Program-made: the position numbers and the translations under genes | Assembly (NCBI RefSeq): GCF_026168555.1 | Contig: NZ_CP092472.1 | Location: forward strand, 1-45,114 | Direction: 5' to 3' | Source: Qipengyuania spongiae | Lineage (GTDB): Bacteria; Pseudomonadota; Alphaproteobacteria; Sphingomonadales; Sphingomonadaceae | DNA length: 45,114 nt | In this document: positions 17,603 to 25,656 of the stretch, piece by piece | Layout of the letters: the number at the start of each line of letters is the position of its first letter | Numbering within the stretch: position 1 is the stretch's first letter | The notes under the pieces: model-generated | Database searches by the model: none | What the model was told of the DNA's origin: nothing | What the model saw: the letters and a program-made list of their open reading frames with translations, nothing else

Positions 17603-19057
17603 TCAGAACAGGTTCGCGGCACCGCGACCGACTGTTCCAACTAGGGTGTTTCCGGTAGCAACAAGGGTGCTGCGATCGACTGCGGCACCATTGAAAATCG
17701 TTGCCGCCTCCGTTGTGCGGCCCGCCCTGCCAACAATCTGATTGTCGGTTAGAATTATGTAACGACTGGTTCCTTCAACAAAGGCGAGCGGGATGCCGAG
17801 ACTTCCATTCGCTAGTCCGCAGTCTACAAATGCGTTGCCTCTCAAGGTCAGACTGTTGGCTGATCGTACCCACAATGCGTAACCCTGCGCCGTTCCCGAT
17901 CGCACAAAGCGGTTCTTTTCAAGAGCGATATTCGTGACCGGCTCACGCCAACCGATCTCGCCCGCCTCGGCGCATTCTGTAAAGCTGTTACCAAAAAACC
18001 CTACACCGGCGATGCCATCCAGAAGGAACGGCTTACGGCACCGGCTTACCTCATTGTTGGTGAACCCGATGTTGTAAAGTTGTTGTTCACGAGCAGGGCT
18101 GGCGAAGCTACGCGCGATGAACCCGCCATCCCGATCGATCACGACATTTTCTTCGACCTGAACATTGCGAGTGTAAGATTGAGGAGAATTGGAAAATAGA
18201 TTCAGGGTAACTGCTGCACCACCGCCCCCTCGGAAGCGGTTGTGTCTGATCCTCACATTATCGACCCGTGAAAACCCTGTGTTCTCTGGCTCGATGTCGA
18301 TTGCACCCGGGTTCTGCATACCGCTGGCGGGATTCATGGGATCGAATGCGCTGTTGCCTCCGGGGCGGCCGACATTGTCGAACTGACAACCTTCGATCAG
18401 CACCTCATCGGCATCGAGGATTGAAATTGCGTTGCGGTTGTTGGTGTTCACCCCATCAAACATGCAACGCCTTATTGCAATATCGCGATTATGCCGCTCC
18501 ACCGCCCGCACCGTCGAAGATCCTAGGTAGATCGCATCCCCTCTAAAGCCTCGAAAGATGCAGTCCTCAATTGTTACACCAGTTACCCCATTCAGCATGA
18601 TCATATAGTCGAATTCGCTATACCCACGATTTTCGACATCGTCGTGAAAACCAAGTCCGGTAATGTGCCAGTCAGTGAGATTGTTCTCCGGTAAGCTAGA
18701 GCGGCTATCGGCGAAGAGGACGAACGGTCCTTCAGCAGAGTAGGATCGCCGGATAATACTGCGGCCTGCTCCGGCACCGCGCAATCGAAGGCCGGTAGGT
18801 AGGGACGTCTCAGCGTCCATCGCTATACTGTAGGTACCAGGCGGAACATAGACGATCGCACCAGTGTCCGCAGCTCGTCGCAGGGCCGCAGTGTCATCTT
18901 GGTCGGTTGTTTTTCGAAAATCGGGCAGGAGGACTTGCTTCCGAACGGCCCCGCAGGCTGTGCCGAAGCCGAGCACTGCGCCGCCGAAGGCGAGCGTGCC
19001 CGCTACAAGCGCGCGCCGGCGCGAAAGGACCTCAGAAAAAGAAAAATCATTGAGCAT
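17603..19057 (-). CDS. Tat-exported right-handed beta-helix protein (polysaccharide lyase/hydrolase-like)
   Basis: 484 residues. The N-terminus carries SRRRALVAGTLAFGGAVLGFG, a twin-arginine signal, followed by a cysteine at residue 35 that could be lipidated. From about 70 to the end it is built of parallel beta-helix coils with repeated xN/D-rich turns (VRIRHNRFRGGGG, VQVEENVVIDRDGG, IGFTNNEVSRC, IALEKNRFVRSG, LTLRGNAFVDCG). It opens with TGAIVYVPPGTYSIA, as in pectate-lyase-3/GH28-like proteins. It probably trims, cleaves or epimerises the polysaccharide made by the surrounding genes. It is transcribed against the cluster, so it has its own promoter between it and 19105. Catalytic residues cannot be assigned by eye. 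Confidence 0.85.
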   Translation of the reverse strand: MLNDFSFSEVLSRRRALVAGTLAFGGAVLGFGTACGAVRKQVLLPDFRKTTDQDDTAALRRAADTGAIVYVPPGTYSIAMDAETSLPTGLRLRGAGAGRSIIRRSYSAEGPFVLFADSRSSLPENNLTDWHITGLGFHDDVENRGYSEFDYMIMLNGVTGVTIEDCIFRGFRGDAIYLGSSTVRAVERHNRDIAIRRCMFDGVNTNNRNAISILDADEVLIEGCQFDNVGRPGGNSAFDPMNPASGMQNPGAIDIEPENTGFSRVDNVRIRHNRFRGGGGAAVTLNLFSNSPQSYTRNVQVEENVVIDRDGGFIARSFASPAREQQLYNIGFTNNEVSRCRKPFLLDGIAGVGFFGNSFTECAEAGEIGWREPVTNIALEKNRFVRSGTAQGYALWVRSANSLTLRGNAFVDCGLANGSLGIPLAFVEGTSRYIILTDNQIVGRAGRTTEAATIFNGAAVDRSTLVATGNTLVGTVGRGAANLF

Positions 19058-19104
19058 TTGTATCTCTTCCCACGTTGCATACCCGGGCTTGGCGCCGCTA
19101 CCGG

Positions 19105-20202
19105 ATGCAGACGATGCAATGTCAAACCCCGGATCACGGTCTAGCCGGCCGCTCGATACTAGCGCTCACACGGTACGGCTCGCTTGGTGCAAGCAGCCGG
19201 TTACGTTTTCACCAGTATGCCGATTATCTTCGCGCAGCGGGAGCTGAGATTACATTTCAGGCCTTGCTCGACGATGACTATGTGGCTGGCCTCTATAGTG
19301 GTCATAAAGCCAATAAATTTCGCATCATGGGCAGCTATCTATCGCGGCTACATACACTCCTCACCGCGAGGCCCGACCTGTTATGGGTCGAAAAGGAACT
19401 GTTTCCTTACCTGCCTGGAGCGATTGAGGGCCTTGTCGCCCGCCGGGGGTTAAAGCTTGCGGTTGATTACGACGATGCAATTTTTCATGGATGGGACCAA
19501 ACGCCGTGGCGTCGCCGGCTTCTTGGTCGCAAGCTTGACCCCTTATTGGCACATGCGAATGTCGTAACGGTCGGCAACGACTATTTAGCAGCGTATGCCT
19601 GCCAGCACGGCGCCGCGCGCGTCGAATGGCTACCGACGGTGGTTGACACTGAGCGTTATCCCGTAAACGATCGTAGCAAGGAAGATATCATTAAAATCGG
19701 TTGGATCGGCTCGCCAGTAACGGCGCACTTCCTGCCCCCCGTCATTCTTGCGTTAAACGCACTGAAAAATGAACTGCCTGTTCGTCTAATCACTATCGGG
19801 GCTGGCCCGCTAGAAGGAATAGAAATTCAGCACGATGCCTTTCCATGGTCGGAAGAAACGGAGGGCCAATTGGTGTCCGGACTGGATATTGGCGTTATGC
19901 CCCTTGACGATTCTCTTTTTGCGCGCGGCAAGTGTGGTTACAAACTCATCCAGTATATGGCTGCTGGGCGACCCGTCATCGCCAGCCCGGTGGGCGTAAA
20001 CAACCAGATCGTAACGCAAGAAGTGGGGCGCCTTGCGACAACGACGGACGAATGGATCTCGGCAATCCGTGAGTTGGCCAGCGCTCCAGTCCTACGCCGG
20101 CGTATGGGTCAGGCCGCGCGTGAGAGGGTGGAAAAACATTACAGCTTGGCTGCTGCCGCGCCCCGGTTGGCCCGCTTGCTAGGGGAAGCAATTGCCGCCT
20201 AA
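19105..20202 (+). CDS. Glycosyltransferase (family 4-like)
   Basis: GT-B transferase. Features are ILALTRYGSLGASSRLRFHQYADYL near the start, a LAVDYDDAIFH block, KIGWIGSPVTAHFLPPVI opening the donor domain (about 197), and GVMPLDDSLFARGKCGYKLIQYMAAGRPVIASPVG at about 285-320, which is the conserved nucleotide-sugar site. ATG 19105 gives 365 residues; ATG 19114 or an upstream TTG at 19075 are alternatives. Divergent from the beta-helix gene, with 47 bp between the starts. Confidence 0.86.
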   Translation: MQTMQCQTPDHGLAGRSILALTRYGSLGASSRLRFHQYADYLRAAGAEITFQALLDDDYVAGLYSGHKANKFRIMGSYLSRLHTLLTARPDLLWVEKELFPYLPGAIEGLVARRGLKLAVDYDDAIFHGWDQTPWRRRLLGRKLDPLLAHANVVTVGNDYLAAYACQHGAARVEWLPTVVDTERYPVNDRSKEDIIKIGWIGSPVTAHFLPPVILALNALKNELPVRLITIGAGPLEGIEIQHDAFPWSEETEGQLVSGLDIGVMPLDDSLFARGKCGYKLIQYMAAGRPVIASPVGVNNQIVTQEVGRLATTTDEWISAIRELASAPVLRRRMGQAARERVEKHYSLAAAAPRLARLLGEAIAA

Positions 20203-20211
20203 AGGGGGGGC

Positions 20212-20688
20212 ATGACAGTCCAAGAAAGAAACGCACGTTCTACCGTTCTTGCGCGATTTGCTGGGGCCATACTGCTTGCCTTTACAAGCCTTACCGCATG
20301 CTCGGATGGCACGCTTTCAACCGATCATCTACCTGATGATACTCCGCAAGCAAGCTATAGCGCCCAGGATCGTCGATCTGCCGAATTGTTATCGATCGGG
20401 AATGTAGGCGCAATCGACTCTGTCGGCAGCCCTTATCGGCAGGCTACACTGTGTGTTGTTGCGCTTGAAACCCTTCTGGAATTGGTTGAGGCCAGTGGAA
20501 CCATGACGTCCGAACAGCGCGAAGCCATCGGACAATCGCGCCGGTTGTTTGAGCAGCGCGCGCAACGTGCCGCCGCATCTGAGGATAGCATAAATCCAAT
20601 TGAAGAACGGCGTGCGATTGAGGCGCAGTATACGGGGCGCCGCGAACAGGCGCAGTTGGCGCTTGGGTGCTTGCGCAAATTGCAATGA
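20212..20688 (+). CDS. Small lipoprotein, function unknown
   Basis: 158 residues with a signal peptide ending in a lipobox LTAC (Cys30). The mature part is short, charged and helical (QDRRSAELLSIGNVGAIDSVGS, then SEQREAIGQSRRLFEQRAQRAA). Two cysteines occur at LCVVAL and LGCLRK. It starts 9 bp after the glycosyltransferase, with a G-rich ribosome site (AAAGGGGGGGC), so it is probably in the same transcript. No family recognised. Confidence 0.75.
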   Translation: MTVQERNARSTVLARFAGAILLAFTSLTACSDGTLSTDHLPDDTPQASYSAQDRRSAELLSIGNVGAIDSVGSPYRQATLCVVALETLLELVEASGTMTSEQREAIGQSRRLFEQRAQRAAASEDSINPIEERRAIEAQYTGRREQAQLALGCLRKLQ

Positions 20689-20941
20689 TAACAGATTGGC
20701 GCGCTTCTTTCTCGAAAAAACGAAGCTTCACTGCATTTTTCATCGGTAAGGTAAAAGGCGAATGTAAATAAACAACACAGATTTTGTGAGTATCAATTCG
20801 TCTGATCAGTTTAGCGCCAAATGCCTATTGCACAATGCGAATATACCATTCGATACAACGTGAGGTGGCCAGCGCAGTGTTTTAGCCCTAAGGGGCCGAA
20901 GGCCGCGCTTGCAAGCCAATTTTATTTAATGAGAGTCTTCC
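20689..20941 (+). promoter_or_regulatory. AT-rich leader before the CDP-sugar operon
   Basis: A 253-bp gap, clearly more AT-rich than its surroundings. It should hold the promoter of the rightward operon that starts with rfbF. TTGCAC at 20828-20833 followed about 18 bp later by GATACA is a possible sigma70 pair. The region also holds a GC-rich inverted segment (GCCCTAAGGGGC, near 20885). No strong terminator for the preceding gene is visible. Confidence 0.35.
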
Positions 20942-21712
20942 ATGAAAGCAGTCATTCTTGCCGGCGGCCTTGGCACGCGCTTTAGCGAAGAGACTTCGAT
21001 CCGGCCTAAACCGATGATTGAAATCGGCGGGAAGCCCATCCTATGGCACATAATGAAAATATATTCCGCAAACGGAGTCCGAGATTTCGTGATCTGCTGT
21101 GGATACAAAGGGTATATAATTAAAGAGTATTTCGCAAATTACTTCCTCCATACGTCGGACGTGACCTTTTACATGGAGGAAAACCGGATGGAAGTACATC
21201 AGCGCCGATCCGAGCCTTGGAATGTCACCCTGGTGGATACTGGTGATGCTTCTATGACGGGGGGGCGGATAAAACGCGTCGCTGATTACGTCCGGAACGA
21301 GGAAGCGTTTTGCATGACGTATGGCGACGGAGTAGGCGATATCGATATCGCCGGTTCGATCGCTTTCCATCGCGAGCATGGGAAGTACGCAACGCTTACG
21401 GCAGCCATTCCGCCAGGCCGTTTCGGTGCGCTGGATATGGATGGCGACAGAGTTGCGAGCTTTCTCGAGAAGCCGGCAGGTGATGGTTCGGCAATCAATG
21501 CCGGTTTCTTCGTGCTGTCGCCGGCTGTGCTCGACTATATCGATAACGATGCGACCATTTGGGAGCAGGAGCCGCTGCGAAACCTCGCGGCGGATGGACA
21601 GCTGATGGCGTTCCATCATTCGGGTTTCTGGCAACCTATGGATACTTTGCGGGACAAGCAGAAACTGGAAGGCCATTGGGAAGCGGGCGATGCACAATGG
21701 AAGGTGTGGTGA
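20942..21712 (+). CDS. rfbF: Glucose-1-phosphate cytidylyltransferase
   Basis: First enzyme of the CDP-deoxyhexose route (RfbF/DdhA/AscA): makes CDP-glucose from CTP and glucose-1-phosphate. 256 residues, full length. It has AVILAGGLGTRFSEETSIRPKPM at residues 3-25, the long insert DVTFYMEENRMEVHQRRSEPW typical of cytidylyl rather than thymidylyl enzymes, and MTYGDGVGDID with the metal-binding Asp. The AATGAGAGTC leader gives a weak ribosome site. Its end overlaps the start of the next gene. Confidence 0.95.
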   Translation: MKAVILAGGLGTRFSEETSIRPKPMIEIGGKPILWHIMKIYSANGVRDFVICCGYKGYIIKEYFANYFLHTSDVTFYMEENRMEVHQRRSEPWNVTLVDTGDASMTGGRIKRVADYVRNEEAFCMTYGDGVGDIDIAGSIAFHREHGKYATLTAAIPPGRFGALDMDGDRVASFLEKPAGDGSAINAGFFVLSPAVLDYIDNDATIWEQEPLRNLAADGQLMAFHHSGFWQPMDTLRDKQKLEGHWEAGDAQWKVW

Positions 21713-22806
21713 CCGGCGCGGTCAATGCCGAGTTCTGGGCAGGGAAGCGCGTTTTCCTAACCGGTCACACCGGCTTCAAGGGTAGCTGGCTAACACTCTG
21801 GCTCAGCGCGATGGGGGCGGAAGTCTACGGCTACGCCTTTGATCCAGGCGATGCTCCCAATCTGTTCGATCTCGTCGATGCCGGGCGAGGCATAACCTCG
21901 ACGACAGGTGACATCCGCGATCTCGCTTCGGTGCGCACATCCATGGCGGTGGCCGAACCGAACATTCTCATTCACATGGCCGCCCAGTCCTTGGTGCGCC
22001 CTTCCTACGACGATCCAGTCAACACATATGCCACTAATGTCATGGGAACGGTCAATGTCCTCGAAGCAGCCCGCGCGTGCCCTTCGTTACGCGCGGCTGT
22101 CGTTGTCACCACCGACAAATGCTACGAAAACCGCGAGTGGGAATGGGGTTACCGCGAGGACGAGGCTATGGGCGGCCATGACCCCTATTCTAGCAGCAAG
22201 GGATGTGCCGAGCTCGTTTCCTCGGCTTATCGCAACTCGTTCTTCTCTTCGGCCCCCAATGGTCTAAATCTCGCCACTGCACGTGCCGGCAATGTGATCG
22301 GAGGCGGAGACTGGGCGCGCGATCGCTTGGTACCCGATGCACTCTGCGCTTTCGCAGAAGGGAAACGGGTAGCCATCCGTAACCCGCTAGCCACCCGCCC
22401 TTGGCAACATGTGCTTGAGCCGCTGTCGGGATACTTGGTCCTCACACAGGCATTATGGCGCAAAGGGTCGGACTTTGCAGAAGGATGGAATTTCGGCCCG
22501 CGCGACGAGGATGCGCGACCTGTCCGTTGGGTGGTGGAAGAGCTTGCCACGCATTGGGGCGGAGATGCGGGCTGGGTAGAGGCGGATGGCTTTCATCCGC
22601 ACGAAGCGCATTCACTCAAGCTCGACATATCGAAGGCGCGCGCACGCTTGCACTGGCGACCACGCTGGGCGTTGGAAGAAACCGTGGCGCGCATTGTCGC
22701 TTGGCAGAAGGCTTGGCTCGACGGTGCTGACATGCGGGCACATTGCCTAACTGAAATCGAAGCCTACACCACGGAGCCGACAGCTTCAGAAGAGACGATT
22801 CAATAA
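21697..22806 (+). CDS. rfbG: CDP-glucose 4,6-dehydratase
   Basis: Second enzyme of the CDP-deoxyhexose route (RfbG/DdhB/AscB), making CDP-4-keto-6-deoxyglucose. It has the NAD-binding TGHTGFKGSWL, the HMAAQSLVRPSYDDP block and the catalytic YSSSKGCAEL. ATG 21697 gives 369 residues and overlaps rfbF by 16 bp. GTG 21709 gives a GTGA overlap and has GGAAGG just upstream, so it is an equally good start. The stop shares a base with the rfbH start (TAATG). Confidence 0.93.
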   Translation: MEGVVTGAVNAEFWAGKRVFLTGHTGFKGSWLTLWLSAMGAEVYGYAFDPGDAPNLFDLVDAGRGITSTTGDIRDLASVRTSMAVAEPNILIHMAAQSLVRPSYDDPVNTYATNVMGTVNVLEAARACPSLRAAVVVTTDKCYENREWEWGYREDEAMGGHDPYSSSKGCAELVSSAYRNSFFSSAPNGLNLATARAGNVIGGGDWARDRLVPDALCAFAEGKRVAIRNPLATRPWQHVLEPLSGYLVLTQALWRKGSDFAEGWNFGPRDEDARPVRWVVEELATHWGGDAGWVEADGFHPHEAHSLKLDISKARARLHWRPRWALEETVARIVAWQKAWLDGADMRAHCLTEIEAYTTEPTASEETIQ

Positions 22807-24143
22807 TGTCCGAAGAAATGCGTTCACAGATCATCGCCATGGCGCGCGACTATTTCGATGCAAAGCCACAGGCGGACTTCGTGCCCGGCGAAACCTACAT
22901 TCCGCCATCCGGCAAGGTGATGGATGCCGATGATTGCGCCAATCTGATCGATTCTGCGCTCGACATGTGGTTGACCGCCGGACGGTACGCCAACCAGTTC
23001 GAGGAACGTCTGGCCGAGACGTTTGGAACCCGCTTCGCCAAGCTGACGGTATCGGGTTCGGCGGCCAATCTTCTCGCCTTCGCCTGCCTCACTTCGTGGA
23101 AGCTGGGTGAGAAGCGGATCAAGCCGGGCTCGGAGGTGATTACTGTGGCCGCCGGCTTCCCCACCACCGTGTCCCCAATCGTACAGTATGGCTGCATCCC
23201 CGTGTTCGTGGATGTCGATATCGCGACGCACAATGTGGACGTAGATCTTCTGGAGGCGGCGCTCACGGACAAGACCAGCGCGGTGATGATCGCGCATTCG
23301 CTGGGCAACCCCTTCGATGTCGCGCGTGTCGCACAGCTTTGCAAGAAGCACGGTCTGTATCTGATCGAGGACTGCTGCGATGCGTTCGGCGCGACGATTG
23401 ACGGGAAGCAGGTCGGCACGTTCGGCGATGTCGCCACGCTGAGTTTCTATCCAGCGCACCACATCACGATGGGCGAGGGCGGCGCGGTGATGCTGAACAG
23501 CCCTCTCCTTGCCAAGATCGCCGAATCCTTTCGCGACTGGGGCCGCGACTGTTATTGTGCGCCGGGCCAGGACAACACATGCAACAAGCGGTATGGTTGG
23601 CGTCTGGGCACCCTTCCAAAGGGTTACGACCACAAATACACCTACAGCCATGTCGGCTACAACCTGAAGGTCAGCGACATGCAAGCGGCGGTCGGTGTCA
23701 GCCAGCTCGAAAAACTCGACCGCTTCATCGAGAAGCGGCGGACCAATTTCGCCGGCCTCACGCGCCGCCTGAAGGAGCATGCGTTGGACCGGTTTTTCCA
23801 TCTCCCGGAGCCCACGCCAGGAAGCGAGCCGAGCTGGTTCGGGTTTCTGCTGACGCTGCGCGACGGGACAGGGATTGATCGCAATGTTCTGGTCAAGACG
23901 TTGGAGGAGCGCAAAGTCGGCACCCGCATGTTGTTCGCCGGGAACCTGACCCGGCAGCCTGCCTTCACCCATGTCGAATACCGCGTCCACGGCGAACTCA
24001 CGCATACGGACAAGATCATGACCGACAGTTTCTGGATCGGCGTGTGGCCGGGGATCGACGATCAGCGTATGGATTATATGATCGACACGCTGGCCGAGAT
24101 CACCCGTGAAATGGCTGGCGAAATGAGCGCGCAGCCAGCGTGA
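22806..24143 (+). CDS. rfbH: CDP-4-keto-6-deoxyglucose 3-dehydrase (E1)
   Basis: PMP-dependent, iron-sulfur dehydrase that begins C3 deoxygenation (RfbH/DdhC/AscC). 445 residues. The usual PLP lysine is replaced by His in FYPAHHITMGEGG (H218), the diagnostic change of E1. The [2Fe-2S] ligands C191, C249, C251 and C259 fit the known spacing C-x57-C-x1-C-x7-C exactly. It needs electrons from an E3 flavin/iron-sulfur reductase; no such gene is present in this window. The product would feed the two enzymes that follow. Confidence 0.96.
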   Translation: MSEEMRSQIIAMARDYFDAKPQADFVPGETYIPPSGKVMDADDCANLIDSALDMWLTAGRYANQFEERLAETFGTRFAKLTVSGSAANLLAFACLTSWKLGEKRIKPGSEVITVAAGFPTTVSPIVQYGCIPVFVDVDIATHNVDVDLLEAALTDKTSAVMIAHSLGNPFDVARVAQLCKKHGLYLIEDCCDAFGATIDGKQVGTFGDVATLSFYPAHHITMGEGGAVMLNSPLLAKIAESFRDWGRDCYCAPGQDNTCNKRYGWRLGTLPKGYDHKYTYSHVGYNLKVSDMQAAVGVSQLEKLDRFIEKRRTNFAGLTRRLKEHALDRFFHLPEPTPGSEPSWFGFLLTLRDGTGIDRNVLVKTLEERKVGTRMLFAGNLTRQPAFTHVEYRVHGELTHTDKIMTDSFWIGVWPGIDDQRMDYMIDTLAEITREMAGEMSAQPA

Positions 24144-24158
24144 GGACAGGCGAAAACC

Positions 24159-24722
24159 ATGGAATTTTGCGATTTCGGAATAGCGGGAGCCTTTGTCATC
24201 CGGCCACGCGTCCTGGCCGACGCCCGCGGCTCCTTCGTGAAGACCTTTCATGCGCCGGACTTTGCGAAACACGGGTTGCGGACCGACTGGCAGGAAGAGT
24301 TCTACTCGGTTTCGCGACGCGGCGTCATCCGCGGCTTGCATTTCCAGACCCCTCCTGCTGCACACGCTAAGCTTGTCACCTGTCTTGCTGGGGAGGTGAT
24401 TGATGTCGCGGTGGATCTTCGGCGCGGATCGCCCACGGAGGGACAGGTGTGCAGCGTGACCCTGAACGAGCAAGACGGCCTCGTCCTCTATCTTCCCGGC
24501 GGGATCGCTCACGGATTCCAATCGCTCAGCGAGACGAGTACCATGCTTTACAAGGTCACCAGCGCCCACGCGCCGCAAAGCGATGCGGGGATCGCTTTCG
24601 ACAGCATAAGCTTTGCCTGGCCGGTCGCTGATCCGATCGTCTCCGATCGCGACCGCGGCCATCCCACGCTTGCTGATTTCGCCAGCCCGTTCACCTTTGA
24701 TGCGGCGGAGCCCTCTTCGTGA
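24159..24722 (+). CDS. RmlC-like cupin epimerase, probably AscE-type C5 epimerase
   Basis: 187-residue cupin with [19 protein letters not shown] (catalytic His), DVAVDLRRGSPTEGQ and YLPGGIAHGF. It is a clear RmlC homologue but divergent from the plasmid's own rmlC at 5475. Its place directly after rfbF-rfbG-rfbH suggests it acts on the CDP-linked 3,6-dideoxy-4-ketohexose, as AscE does in CDP-ascarylose synthesis. It overlaps the following gene as GTGA. Confidence 0.82.
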   Translation: MEFCDFGIAGAFVIRPRVLADARGSFVKTFHAPDFAKHGLRTDWQEEFYSVSRRGVIRGLHFQTPPAAHAKLVTCLAGEVIDVAVDLRRGSPTEGQVCSVTLNEQDGLVLYLPGGIAHGFQSLSETSTMLYKVTSAHAPQSDAGIAFDSISFAWPVADPIVSDRDRGHPTLADFASPFTFDAAEPSS

Positions 24723-25618
24723 AGCGCGCGCTCGTCACAGGGGCTACGGGCTTCATTGGCGGTCGGCTCGTTCATGCCCTGGTTCGCGACGGTTGGACGA
24801 TCCATTGTCTGTGCCGACCGGAAAGCGATATCCGGTCGCTCGATCCGCAGGCGATCGTGCTCCGCGCGCAGGCACAGCCGGATGAAATCGCCGAGGTGAT
24901 GCGCGAGGCGAAACCCGACATCGTCTTCCACCTCGCATCGCTCTATCTGTCGGACCATGAGGCTGCGGATGTCGATCGGCTGATTTCATCCAACGTCCTG
25001 TTCACCGCCTTGCTGGCCGAAGCCATGACTGCTTCCGGTGTGGTCCGGTTGGTTAATACAGGCACAGCGTGGCAGCGTTTCGGCGTGGAAGATGCGCGGG
25101 ACTATAATCCGGTCAATCTCTACGCCGCCACGAAACAGGCAGCCAGCGACGTGCTACGCTACTATCACGATGCCCGGAAGCTCTCCCTCGTGACGCTGGA
25201 GCTTTTCGACACCTACGGGCGCGGCGATCCGCGGCGCAAGATCGTCCAGCTCCTCGTCGATGCGGCGAGGTCTGGCGACACATTGGGCCTCTCTCCCGGC
25301 GAGCAGATGATCGATCTCACGCATGTCGATGATGTCATTGACGCATTCCTGTTGGCGGGTCGGCGCCTGTTCAATGATAATGGCCGACCGCGCAACGAGC
25401 GCTTTCTCCTATCCGGCGAACGCACGTCCTTGCGCGATCTCGCCATACTGGTGGGGGACACGCTGGGACGGCCGATAAATGTCGAATTTGGTGCTCGTCC
25501 CTACAGGCCTCGCGAAGTGATGGAACCAGTCGTTGCCGGGACTGAAGACCGATTGCCACACTGGCATCCGCAGCGCTCTCTGGTCAGTTGTCTGCCGGAG
25601 CTGGCCGGGAACGGCTGA
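24719..25618 (+). CDS. NAD(P)-dependent SDR, probable CDP-4-keto-dideoxyhexose reductase
   Basis: 299-residue extended SDR. The GATGFIGGRLV nucleotide site is at about residues 8-18, a Thr in NTGTAWQRFG is at the active site, and the catalytic motif is NLYAATKQAASD. ELFDTYGRGDPRRKIVQLL and DLTHVDDVIDAFL follow. This pattern fits the last-step reductases that make abequose, paratose or ascarylose (RfbJ/AscF group). With the preceding epimerase, the AscF-like role is favoured. The start is GTG 24719 within a four-base overlap. Confidence 0.8.
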   Translation: MKRALVTGATGFIGGRLVHALVRDGWTIHCLCRPESDIRSLDPQAIVLRAQAQPDEIAEVMREAKPDIVFHLASLYLSDHEAADVDRLISSNVLFTALLAEAMTASGVVRLVNTGTAWQRFGVEDARDYNPVNLYAATKQAASDVLRYYHDARKLSLVTLELFDTYGRGDPRRKIVQLLVDAARSGDTLGLSPGEQMIDLTHVDDVIDAFLLAGRRLFNDNGRPRNERFLLSGERTSLRDLAILVGDTLGRPINVEFGARPYRPREVMEPVVAGTEDRLPHWHPQRSLVSCLPELAGNG

Positions 25619-25656
25619 TTAAACGTGCCGCGCCTGTGCGGCAGAACCCCCACGCC

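Noticed and set aside
22824..24662. 612-codon frame opposite rfbH and the epimerase
   Set aside because: It lies antisense to two well-supported enzymes and is a by-product of GC-rich codon use.
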